A stretch of DNA of 64,000 nucleotides from Heterotrichella gracilis (lineage: Eukaryota > Sar > Xanthophyceae > Tribonematales > Xanthonemataceae): positions 1 to 64,000 of the forward strand of contig JAULBX010017525.1 of assembly GCA_032358255.1 (NCBI GenBank). The letters run 5' to 3'. The translations under genes and the position numbers were made by a program. This document shows, in pieces, positions 13,601 through 23,900 of the stretch. Within the stretch, counting starts at the first letter, position 1. Each line of letters begins with the position of its first letter. The notes beneath the pieces were generated by a model. It was not told where the DNA came from and searched no databases. It was given only the letters and a program-made list of their open reading frames with translations.

Positions 13601-15583
13601 CTTCAACCCCGGCTCCACAAACTGCGCCTTTGGATGCATGAACCTGGCCGCCGCCATTGCGGTCAACACCACGCTGGCAGCTGGCGCAGGCGGCATGACT
13701 GTGCTGCTGCTGGAGGTGCTCCTGGGGCGCCCGGGGGACATCGGGCCGGTGCTGAACGGCATCCTGGGAGGTGGGTGATGGTGATGTGGTGGTGTGGGGT
13801 GAAAGTGGGAGGGGATCATGATCTGCTGGGTTTTAGAGCTCAGGGATTTGGGCATGGGGCTTTGTGTTGACAACAGGGTTTTGCCAATCAGAGTTCCCTG
13901 AGGGCGCAAACGGCAGGCTGGGCAGGCCGGGGGATAATGGGCCGTGACTTGTGGGCTGCACACGCGTATCCAACCGCCAGTCCTTGAATCCCATGTTCAA
14001 TGTCCCACCTCATCACCCCTCCTCCACCCCCCACAGGCCTGGTCGGCATCACCTCTGGGTGCGCCGTGGTGGAGGCATACGGGGCGGTGGTGGTGGGCAT
14101 TGTGTCGGGCATCGTGTATGTGACCTCGTCAGGCATGCTGCGCTGGATGCGCATTGATGACCCGCTGGATTCCTCACCGGTGCACTTCTTCTGCGGGGTG
14201 TGGGGCTGCCTGGCTCCTGGCTTCCTGGCGTCAAAGTGAGTGACAGGAAATTAAGTGCTTCGTAATTGCCTTTGATATTCAGGTGTAGTAATGCTCAGGT
14301 TAGAGCACTGTGGTTTCTTTGGGGGGTAAGTGCACAGAAATAGAGAGAGATCATTTGGAGTTTACATCTTACATGTCATCAAATGCCGAGAAGCAGCATT
14401 CACTCACATGCCCTCATGCGCCAACAGGAACGGGGTGATGGCGACGTACGGCTCCACCGCTCCTACCTACACCCTGCACCGTGCACTCTGAACACCAGCC
14501 CTGAATCCCACCCCCCCGCGCCCAGTAACCCTAAATTCCCACCCGTTAACCCTACCCCCCCCACGTGCAGGAACGGCTTCATGGCGGCCTACGGCTCCAC
14601 CGCTCCTAATATTTAGAACCCTAAACCCCAAATCCTCCACCCATTGACCCTGAATCCCCCGCCACCAGGAACGGCGTGATGGCGGCCTACGGCTCCACCG
14701 CTCCCTAAACCCCAAACCCTAAGTCCCCACCCTGTGCATGTTGGTAATAACCCTAATTCCCTGCCACCAGGAACGGCGTGATGGCGGCCTATGGCTCCAC
14801 CGCGGGCTACGGCGTGTTCTACGGCTCGGGGGGCGCCCAGCTTGGGGTGCAGCTCCTGGGGGCGGTGGCGGTCACTGCCTGGTCTGCAGGCAATGCAGCC
14901 ATGCTGTTCTTCCTGCTCAAGAAGCTGGGCAAGCTGCGGGTGAGTGGTGTGGATAGGTAGACGCTTGCGTGATTAGCAGCGGCCCTGTGTGGTGGTTTAG
15001 GGGTTGGGGTGTTGCATTCTAAAAGCTCTATCTCTGAATACCCTCCCTCTACACCCCAATATTGCCATCCCATGTTTTTCCTGCTCATGAAGCTGGGCAT
15101 TGTGTGGGTGTCTAAGGTTGGTTCATCAGTTCGTTACATGCGCTCCAGCAATGCAGCCAGATGAGCAGTCAGTCGTGCACATGCGGCGCCAAGCAGCTCT
15201 TTCCTGGCAAGCTGCGGGTGCGTGGGTTGAGGCTCCTGCCAGGCATCGAGTCTGGTTCCATGTGCATTTGTGGGGCTTGGGCATTGGGAAGTGGATTGGG
15301 GCTCTGAAAACGCACCGTTAGTTGAATCCTATCCCTCAACCCCCTTTACACCTCAGTTATCTGCCTTATGCGCCTAGGTGAGTGAGCAGGAGGAGAGGAG
15401 GGGCTGGACACCCTAATTCCTGACCCTAAACCCTAATAGTAAACCCTACACCCTCACGTTTCCTCCCCCTTGTTCCCCCAGGTGAGTGAGCAGGAGGAGG
15501 AGGAGGGGCTGGACCACTCGCAGGGCATCGGCACTGGCCTGCCCATATGGGCAGGATTTGGGCACGGGAACGGAAAGGCTTGA
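10689..15583 (+). CDS. AMT: Ammonium transporter (AMT/Mep family)
   Basis: Nine exons: 10689-10751, 11035-11201, 11589-11723, 11954-12156, 12879-13036, 13563-13770, 14037-14235, 14771-14939 and 15482-15583. Phases close, giving 467 residues, the normal length. It moves ammonium across a membrane through eleven helices. Family marks: FFMQCGFALLEAGSIRYKNT early, FIGTGNF, SGALAER, LIDYAGSCNVHMTGG with the conserved Asp (about 196) and first pore His (about 204), VGPRIGRF, WLGWYGFNPGS, and VHFFCGVWG with the second pore His (about 361). The cytosolic tail keeps the regulatory EEEEGLDHSQG segment but is short. The ATG lies in a small first exon; this is the least certain exon because no strong motif falls in it. 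Introns carry many exon-edge copies. Confidence 0.95.
12160..12575 (+). repeat. Tandem copies of AMT exon 4 end and its intron
   Basis: The 3' edge of exon 4 (encoding ETGLADVVFSG and its GTGGGT donor at 12157) recurs at about 12331-12363 and, longer, at about 12490-12567. The longer copy includes SFEGWL and keeps the donor almost intact, with one in-frame stop. The AT-rich intron part after each donor is also repeated, so the unit spans exon edge plus intron. Confidence 0.85.
13150..13450 (+). repeat. Two diverged copies of AMT exon 5 3' edge
   Basis: Segments near 13165-13240 and 13325-13445 repeat exon 5 (GPRIGRF...DGTVVSMPAC and, in the second, HMTGGAA-like sequence), both downstream of the true exon ending at 13036. 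Both have lost the open frame. Confidence 0.75.
14426..14706 (+). repeat. Three copies of AMT exon 8 5' edge, separated by CCCTAAA runs
   Basis: The acceptor plus the first 12-13 codons of exon 8 (NGVMAAYGSTA) occur at about 14428-14466, 14570-14612 and 14669-14706 before the true exon at 14771. In the second and third copies the exon sequence passes straight into CCCTAAA-type sequence after GGCTCCACCGCTCC. Each copy keeps an AG acceptor. Confidence 0.9.
15055..15412 (+). repeat. Copies of AMT exon 8 end and exon 9 start
   Basis: 15060-15115 and about 15195-15225 resemble the exon 8 end (FFLLKKLGKLR and donor), and lie downstream of it. 15371-15412 repeats the first codons of exon 9 (VSEQEE..GLD), upstream of the true exon at 15482. 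Confidence 0.7.
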
Positions 15584-17918
15584 AGCCCTTGCGAGGGAGG
15601 GTCTTGGCGGAAAGTGGTCACCGGGGTTTATTTGGGCTGACAGCTGGAAACCCTAGCCTAGGGTATATATGAGGACATGACCAGGCTCGATGTTTGGAGC
15701 CTGGGAGCCTTGGAGGAAGGATCCTGGATGGCTCACATAATAGCGATTGGATCATGGATGGGTCACATGAAGCGATTGGCAGGGGTCCTGGCTCACCTTC
15801 TGCAGCAGTGTCACTGGCTTGTGGCAGCGGTTTGAAGTGGCTTGCCATGGAACAACTAGCAAAGGGCCTGGCGCAGCTTCTGCAGCAACGGCACCAACCT
15901 GTGGCAGAGGCAGTCTGACCTGCTGCATGGCGGTCCGAAATGGCAGAGCAATTGGCAAGGGGCAAGGGGGCTGGCGCAGCATCTGCAGCAACATGTGACA
16001 GCGCTGCAGACCTATGCAGCTGCGCAGTTGCTGGGCCAGGGTGGTGTGGCCATGCACCAGCCGAAGTTGGCAGCAGCGGATTTACAAGGCATGTGGGCGC
16101 CACACGCTGTATGGCCTCTCGGCCACTCAAGTAGTCGGCTCGGAATGTATTTTTTTACTAGATTAGGCATTGAACGCTGTCATTGCATCCACTCGGTGGT
16201 GGAATTAGGGGTCGGACTGCCCCCTGGTGCGCACATCGCGCCACAAATAAGTGTATCCAGATTTGCGTAAGTGTTGTTGATGGAGGGGTGTCCCAGTGCA
16301 TGCACATGCCCACCGATGGGTACAACAAGCAACTGTTGCTGTGGGATAGGTATTTGCAGCTATGTTTCCTTAACAGTTACTGCAAGCTCCTGCATGGCTG
16401 CATGCTTCTCAAGTAGAATGGGTTGCTTTTGCACTTCATTGGGGTTCAAAACTTAGTTTACAAGCATGTGGGCTGCCTGCACTACCTATCACCTTTGTTG
16501 AACGCCCATTTGGCATGATGCTGTTCTTCCCTGGCATGAGATTAAGCACCACGATGGATTTCATTTCAAACTTCAACCGCCATCGGCCCATGCCAATGGG
16601 TGGACCAATTTATGTCAAGGCTTCGTACGATTAGCAATAAGCACTGCTAGATGCTTGCACTAGATGCTATGGCCGCACCATCAACTTTCCGAATTTGCAA
16701 TCATTGTCTTTACATGAGCCTGTTGTACATCTCGCTGCATTTCACACCTGATGGTCACCCAAATTCCAAGCATGATGCAACACATAATTCAATTTGATGA
16801 TATTCATAGGGCGTACTATTTGTAGGTCATTGATTGAATCAACTGTTTTAAAGTTTATTTCCATTTTTAAATAGTTGTACCTTGAATACACTATCCATGC
16901 AGTTACACGTTTGATGATATCACATTACAATACCACTTCTCAAATTGAATGAGCAATTGCAATTGTAATAGATATCGCCGACAATCATTGCAATTCAATT
17001 TAAGTTAAAAAAAAGAAGAAAAGTTTTGAAAGAAATGCCTTGAAGGCGTGCACAATAATTGCAACACGTTACAAGTATTGCCATTCATGAATAGTGTCCA
17101 CTCCAGAGCATCATTGAGTCCCTGCTGTCGCCAATTGATGACCTAAGGTTGACAAGGTCGTGGCCCGGCCGTGTTTTAATCCAAACTTTGGACCTTTAAG
17201 TGTAGTATGGTTAATCAATGTACAGTGTCGCCCGCGAGGGTGACACCAGTGTTAGCCTTGGCAAGGTTCAGCCCTGGCGGCTTCGCAAGATTGTGGGGCG
17301 TGCACGAAGCGTTCAACTGGTAAATTAACCCCAGGTCAGCTCGGGGAGTCCGACGCGCAGAAAACAAACATCCCTGGAAATCTCTGACTGCACGTCAGCG
17401 TGCACAAGTCCAATTCTTAATCCCCATTGCCATGTGAAGGAGTGTGGCTGCAAATGCTTACACAAGCGCACATGCCCTGCACAGTGTGTTTACAGCCCAC
17501 GCCCTTGGATCTGTTGCATGTCACGAAAGAGACAGCGTGTTCAATAAACGCCAATCCTCAAGACTACTCCAATACCCTGCTAACCCCTTCAAAAAAAGCA
17601 GACCGCCGCAGCAACAGGGATGGATGTCACCCAGTGTCTGCATCCGGTGACATTGGCAAATAAGTTCACATTGCTGCTGGGGACTAGATCCACCCCTTGC
17701 ACGGCCACTGGCCCCAGCCACACCCACGTAACTTCCAAGGGGGACAAAGAAAGAAAGCAAGATAAATCCCGGCAACTGTAAAAACCCACCGGGCTTTAAA
17801 AACCCTCCCCTCTCCAACCCTACACGCTGACCAGGTTCCCCACCCCCAGTGACAGATAACCCCGCAACTGCAAACCCTACAGGGTTTATCAGTAAACCCT
17901 ACAAGGGTTTGTAAACCC
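15584..17918. other. Convergent intergenic region with a degenerate repeat and an AT-rich tract
   Basis: This lies between the stops of the ammonium transporter (+) and the TLDc gene (-). About 15755-16010 holds three imperfect units built around GGCGCAGC(T/A)TCTGCAGCAAC. About 16640-17060 is clearly richer in A+T than its surroundings. About 17229-17250 can pair as a short hairpin (GTGTC...GACAC). No supported coding region. Confidence 0.45.
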
Positions 17919-20149
17919 CTACCCGCTGGCCAGGTTCCACACCTCCAGAGAAAGCACTTCAAACTCCTCCCCTTCCACCAGGGGCTCGTTCCCAAAGGTC
18001 TCGCTGAACTTGGAGTGGCCGGTGGCTAGGTCGGAGTCGATGTACAGCGCATAGTGGCCCGCACACCCGCAGGCCAGGCAGGATTCAGTTGAAAACTGGA
18101 AGAAGTCGTTCTTCACCTTGCCCATGCGCTTGATCCACCAGTAGTAGGCCATGAGCTGCGGGCAGGCAATACGGGGTTGCTTTAGTTCCAAAACACCTCG
18201 CCCTGCTTGGACTTGACCCAAAGGTGATGGCGGGCCAGAGGCTGAGGTGCATGCAGTGTGACATTTCGCAACTTACCGCCCCAAAAAAGCTTCCTCACTC
18301 CTCCCAATTCATGCATAGATAATAGCCTGCATCCCCTACCATACGCACATAGCTGGCTGCTGCGCTCACCTTTGGGTGCACCTGGAAGACAAAGGCCTCG
18401 CCAGCCCCGTAGGACTTTGGCGCCACACGCCAGGGCTCGGTGGTGTAGCACCCAAACACCTCGCCCTTCTTGGACTTGACCACGGTGATGGCGGGGCCGC
18501 TGAGGTGCGTGCAGTTGCGGTGCAGCGTCTTCAGGCTGATGCCGTCGCGCTTGCGGGAGTAGGCCAGCAGCCAGCGCGACTGGCGGAAGCGCAGGGGTAC
18601 TGCCGCGGTCAGGGCCCGGACTGCGTCGTCCGCGAGGATGCCCGAGGGCTCGCTGAGGGGCGGCAGGAACTTGCCTGCAGGGTGGTTAGGGTTTAGGGTC
18701 TAGGGTTTACTTGGGAGCATGCCTGGCAGTGGGATGAGTAGAGCGCCCACACCCCTTAAACCACCAGGGACACGCACAGTGCCAGATTCCCAGTTAGTGA
18801 AGTGGACTGGAAGCGCTTGGTGCCCCACGTGCACTGCTGAATGCTGGAATGCACCCGACCCTAGCCAAACGCTAGACAGCCCCCACCTTGGTATGTGTTC
18901 CTAACCTTGTCTGGAAGCGAGGCCAGACCCTTAGTAAAACAGCGCATACCCTATCGTACACCCTACCTGGCGAGAGTGTGAGAGGTGCGTTCCACTCCAC
19001 CGCCTGTGCCAAACCCTACCGTGCACCCCACCAAGTGCACCATGGGGCAAACCCTAAAGCGCTCTCTACCAAATGGGCAAAACCTACCTGGGAGAGCGTG
19101 AGGGGCGTGTTGCGCTCCACCGCCTGTGCCAAACCCTAGCGTGCACCCTACTAGGTGGTGAAAAAACCCTAATCCGCGCCCTGGCAAGTCAGCAAAACCC
19201 TACCTGGGGAGAGCGTGAGGGGCGTGTTGCGCTCCACCACCTGTGAAGAAGAAGCGCTGGCAGCCGCTACCGCTGCAGCTGACTTTGATCCCGAGCCACC
19301 CTTGACCTTGGTCCAGTCTAGGTCATCGTCCTTTGTGCGCGGCTTGACGCACGCGATGCCCATCGCAGGACCTGCCCCTCCCTCTGAGTCCTGCTGCAGT
19401 GGGGGGTGCTGATTAGCTTATTGGGGTGGGCGGAGTGGAGAGGTGGTTGAGTACCCGACAGTCGACAAGGTTTGGGTTTAGAGCGGTGCCGCTAGCCGAA
19501 GGCTTATAGGATCCTGCTATTCAGCTGCCCACTCCCCAACCTTTTGGCTGCCCGCCACTGGAAACCAAGCCAACATAGATACTGTGCCATAAAGAAAACC
19601 ATGCAACTTCAAGGTTGCCTCTGAAGTGCAGCTCCAGTGGCTAACCCTTGGCTTTTCCGAGGCAGGCACTAACAACTAGCTTGGACTGAGCATATAGCGA
19701 CAGATACCCCCGTTGAGGCAAAATATGGGACTTGGTTCAAGGGGAATATCTGGCTTGTGAATGACCCCCCCCCCAACAAAACCACCAGCATATACACCTC
19801 TCAGCTCAACAAGCTCCCAAAGGAACAACGAAGCAAGCAAACTGGGCAAACGTGCGGTTTGAAGGGTTGCTTCAGGCTGTACCCTATCCTCTCTTTCCCG
19901 GGACGCTACAAATGGCTCCACATGGCCTGCGTCTGCCTTGGAGGTCCCCGGTTCGAAGCTGCCCTCGCTGTCCTCATCGTCAAGATCGGGCTCGGCAAAC
20001 GGGTTGAGCCACGTCACCCACCGAGGGATGATATTGAGGGTCGCCAGGGTGTATAGAAGGATGCCAGCATACAGCAGAGGGCCTGACTCAAACACGAACG
20101 AGAGCACGACTGTGGTGGCGAGCAAAAGGGTCCAAGGGAGGAACCTCAT
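17919..20149 (-). CDS. TLDc-domain protein with N-terminal membrane helices
   Basis: Four exons on minus: 20149-19910, 19393-19204, 18674-18370 and 18155-17919; 323 residues, phases close. The N-terminus (MRFLPWTLLLATTVVLSF, then PLLYAGILLYTLATLNII) gives two likely membrane helices, followed by an acidic linker (DLDDEDSEG) and a Lys/Ser/Ala-rich linker. From about residue 155 to the end is a TLDc domain: LRFRQSRWLLAYSRKRDGIS, ITVVKSKKGEVFGCY, ESCLACGCAGHYALYIDSDL, KFSETFGNEPL and the terminal FEVLSLEVWN. TLDc proteins bind V-ATPase and are linked to oxidative-stress resistance; that role is from family knowledge only. A membrane-anchored TLDc is less common than the soluble forms. The donor after exon 1 is uncertain: GT at 19909-19908, or one further upstream, both phase 0. 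Confidence 0.85.
18187..18256 (-). repeat. Copy of part of TLDc exon 3 in the following intron
   Basis: About 70 bases repeat the exon 3 segment at 18450-18515 (encoding TVVKSKKGEVFG), with substitutions and small gaps. It lies downstream of the exon in the direction of transcription. Confidence 0.8.
18963..19140 (-). repeat. Two copies of TLDc exon 2 3' edge
   Basis: The exon 2 end (VERNTPLTLSPG and donor, true position 19204-19245) recurs at about 18963-19012 and 19083-19138, both downstream on the minus strand. Each is followed by CCCTA-type sequence. Confidence 0.85.
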
Positions 20150-20481
20150 GCGCCATACAGTCACATTGTGCTGCCTGGAAAAAAAACAGGTAAAATTCGC
20201 AGTAGCGCTGATTGCTACGAGGATCTCAGGGCGTAACGCACACAAAAAGAGACTTGGGTTCGACGTGCCGAGGTGGGCAGCTTCAGTCTCGGTGACCAAG
20301 GAATCGGTGGGCACTACCCAAGACTGCGTTCAAGTGGTGAAGCAGACAAAGCGGCTCGCGAGGTGCAAAGTTGAAAGTGCGAGTTGAAGACAGCGTTCTG
20401 CGTGTTAAACAAGCAAAGTGCTTGCTTTAACGTGGGCTGTGCTCTCTAAAAAGAGTTCGCGCAAGACTTGGGACCAAGGGG

Positions 20482-20521
20482 TTTATAAATCACGGGGAGT
20501 GCATGCCATGAAGTCGATTGG
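20482..20521 (-). promoter_or_regulatory. TATA and CCAAT boxes of the TLDc gene
   Basis: On minus, TTTATAAA lies at 20489-20482 and CCAAT at about 20521-20516, roughly 30 bases further upstream. The TATA box is about 335 bases from the ATG at 20149, implying a long leader or a leader intron. Confidence 0.4.
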
Positions 20522-20925
20522 CCCCACCCACTATCCACTTGCACCACACCCCGCTCCAAAAGGATAGTAACGGCTGGGTATCACTCCCACTGAGCTTGAC
20601 ATTTAGTCCCATAGGGCATGGGGCGACTGAAACCATTTACCCAATTCCTCATTGCAAGGTTTGGATGACCCTAATTATAAACCACACCCCGTACGACTGG
20701 CTTTAGAGGAGTTGAGCCCGTACTTATCACTGGTAAGCCTACTTTACCTGTTGTTGAGGGTCTGCAGCAAGGAATGAGTGCGCCAGGTCTGCCCAAACCT
20801 CCTGAATTGAGCTGACGGGTGCAGAGGGGAGTACACCACTTAAACGAAGGCTGGCAGGACGTACTGCTACACAGCAAATAGGATTCTCACTTTCTGGCCG
20901 TTCAAACCTGTCAGGCTAGACTTGA

Positions 20926-23900
20926 ATGTGGGGTCAATGCCTGATGGAAAGGTTGCGGCATGCGTTCGGTGGGACAGCCCAAGCCAAGGCGAGCGTAGGC
21001 AATGGTACCAGAAGTGGGCGCAGTCTACCCAATACCCAGTTATGCAGGGTCAAGCAGAAGAGGGGTTGTCAGCAGGGTTGTCAGCATTGCGTGCATGCTC
21101 CCCTGTTGTTTCGTTGGGCTCTGGTCTGTGGAATCTCTGCAGGACGAGGAGGCGTTCACCAAAAAAAGCGATTTATTTCTGCGAAAATCACGCGAATTTT
21201 GAATTTTGAATATTTGAAAATAGAAAAAAAAGCGGATAAAATTATAGGTTCTAACAAACAGGCATTGTGCTGTTGATCACGCCCACAGTTGGACACAAGC
21301 AAACTGTGCAAGCTTGGTACTGTAGTACTACAGCTGTTACCACATCCAATGTACACCACTCGACCCAACCCACGTCGTCTCATGGATCGTTCCTAGGCCA
21401 ACCCACAGGTGGCCAAGTCACCCAACCCACGGTTTGCTAGCTACTCGGATGGCAGCTCCAATCCCAACTGTGTCTTCTGGCAAGGAGGTGACCTGGTGGC
21501 ACAATACCCTGGCTTGATAGGGCCTGTACACCAGCCATGGCATCCAGTGCATGCATGCGTCGTGGCATTGAGCACCAGATCAGCAGACAGCATTGCACAA
21601 GCATGCGCCACTCAGCTCTGCTCTGGCGCTGCCTACACTGCTTACAACTGTGCTTTTTATTGAATCCTTTGTAACGAGGGCATCCCAGTGCATGCGTAAG
21701 TCCCTTTCTGACAGGAACCGTCGTATCACCATGCGCCTGTTTGTTGCTGCTTGTAGGCGCGGAAGCCCAAGTTCTCGCTGTTCAATCGGAGGGAAAGGCC
21801 GGGGGAGGTGAGTGTGTCCTGCTTATCTACCAGGGCTTGTCAGCACCGAAGTACACTTGCATGCTTGAGCCCTCAGAACAGCTAGCACAGCCTCACCTGT
21901 GCTGCCGTTGTGAGCTGCAAGGCTGCTGCCTTGTCCTGCCAATGGACTGTTTTGAACGCAGCTTAGACTTGCTGGACAATTCAGGTCCTTGTTGCGTGCG
22001 AGTGATGACAACGGTGGACGCCACGCAGCCATGCAACAGTTGCCACTTGCTGGTCTCCCAGCACTGCCAAGTTCGGTCGGTAGCTGCCTGACAAATCAGG
22101 TCCCACCCACGTTATTCTGACTGACGCTGTGTCCCAATTGCCTTTCCCCACTGCAGATTGACCTGCCCGCTACCAGTTCATCAGAATATGCAGAGTACAA
22201 AAAGCTGTCAGACCTGCGGGAACCATACTGGTAGGCAAACAACCGGGGAACCCTGATTCTCAGACCTTTCCTGATTCACAACCCTTGCATTCCCTGCAGT
22301 CCCTGGGCCACCACCAGCACCAGCACCAGCTCCAGCGGGCAGCGCAACCCAAACCCTCTTCTGCCCAAACCCTAAACCCTAAACCGGAACCCTAAACTGT
22401 ATCGCTAGTTACCCCTCTCCCGGCAAAACCCTATATCATGCCGAGCCACAGCGCGCGCCATGCCTCCTGCTCTACGCCTGCATCCTTGCGCAGAATGCTG
22501 CAGACCAACATAATAACATGATGATGAAACACCCGCTGCACGATGCACCTATGCCCTCTGCCGAGCAAGTACTCACACCCCTCCTCCCCTCGCTGATGCA
22601 ATTTGACACACCCTTTGTCCAGGCTGCCCACCGACTACACCACCGGCATCAAGCATGACACAGGCCTGCCCCCGCACCCACTCATTGTGTTCATCAACTC
22701 AAAGTCTGGGGGCCGGGTGGGTCCCCGCCTGGCAACAGTGCTCATTCGCACGCTGGGGCGGACACAGGTGCGCCTGCAAGGCATCCTACCCCAAGTACCG
22801 CACTTTCTTCAGTTTGCACCCTACATCATTGCTGCCCAGATCTTGAACATACGAGTGCATACCCTCGGATCCACAACCCTACTTTGTAAACCCTAAAACC
22901 CTAGCCGCCTGGGTGCGTGCAGCCCATGCCCAGGTCCCTGCACACACACCCTAATTTTAACCCTAAAATCTAGCCACTTCGTGTGCAGGCGTACGACCTT
23001 GGTGGGTGCAGCCCTTGCCCAGGTCCCTGCACCCCAAACCCTACCACAGATTCCCTAAACGCTAGCCCTTCCCCTGTGCAGGTGTATGACCTTGGCGAGT
23101 ACAGCCCCGGCCAGGTGCTGAGCAAGCTGTGGGCAAACTTCGATGAGGGGATTGCGGCTGGGGACCCACACGCGGCGCACTTCAAAGAGTACGCAATTTC
23201 CGTTGTTCGTCTATACTCATTAATGTATTCCAGATCACTTGATTCCTGCCCACATTTTTCCTGTCATCATATCAGGATGTGCCAAATGCTTACTTTGAAG
23301 TTTTGCCATGACACATTCTTAGTTGTATCTATTTATTAATTCCCACAGGAACTTGCGCATTGTTGCTGCCGGTGGTGACGGGACGGTGGCATGGGTGCTG
23401 AAGACCATCCTAGACATGAACCTACAACCCGCACCCCCGGTGGCCATCATCCCCCTGGGGACCGGCAACGACCTGTCGCTGTCCCTGGGGTGGGGGAACG
23501 CGTTCAGCAAATCGTGGACAAAGGTGCGCGGGCAGGCAGGCGCCTGAGCATGCAGGCAGGCGCCATGGTTGGGGATCACGTTCAGGGAGCATTGGAGGTA
23601 AAAAGGTGGTTCTTCAGGTGCTGTGGTGGGAATTCCCGCCCACCCACCTGCTCTCCCCCCACCATGGAAACACCACGCACTGATCAGTCGACCCCTTGGC
23701 TTGCATCCCCTCCCCCCTTCCTCCCCCCCCCTCCATTGTCCCCCACCCACTCGCCTGTTTCCCCTCCCCTCCTTCCAGAAAAACCAAGCGCTCTTCCACA
23801 CCTTGGTCCGCATCGGCGCGGCTGAGACCCGCCTCCTTGACTGCAGGTCGCTGCGCATCAAGCACTTATCGGAGGTCGCAGAAAAAAAACATAGCTGGTG

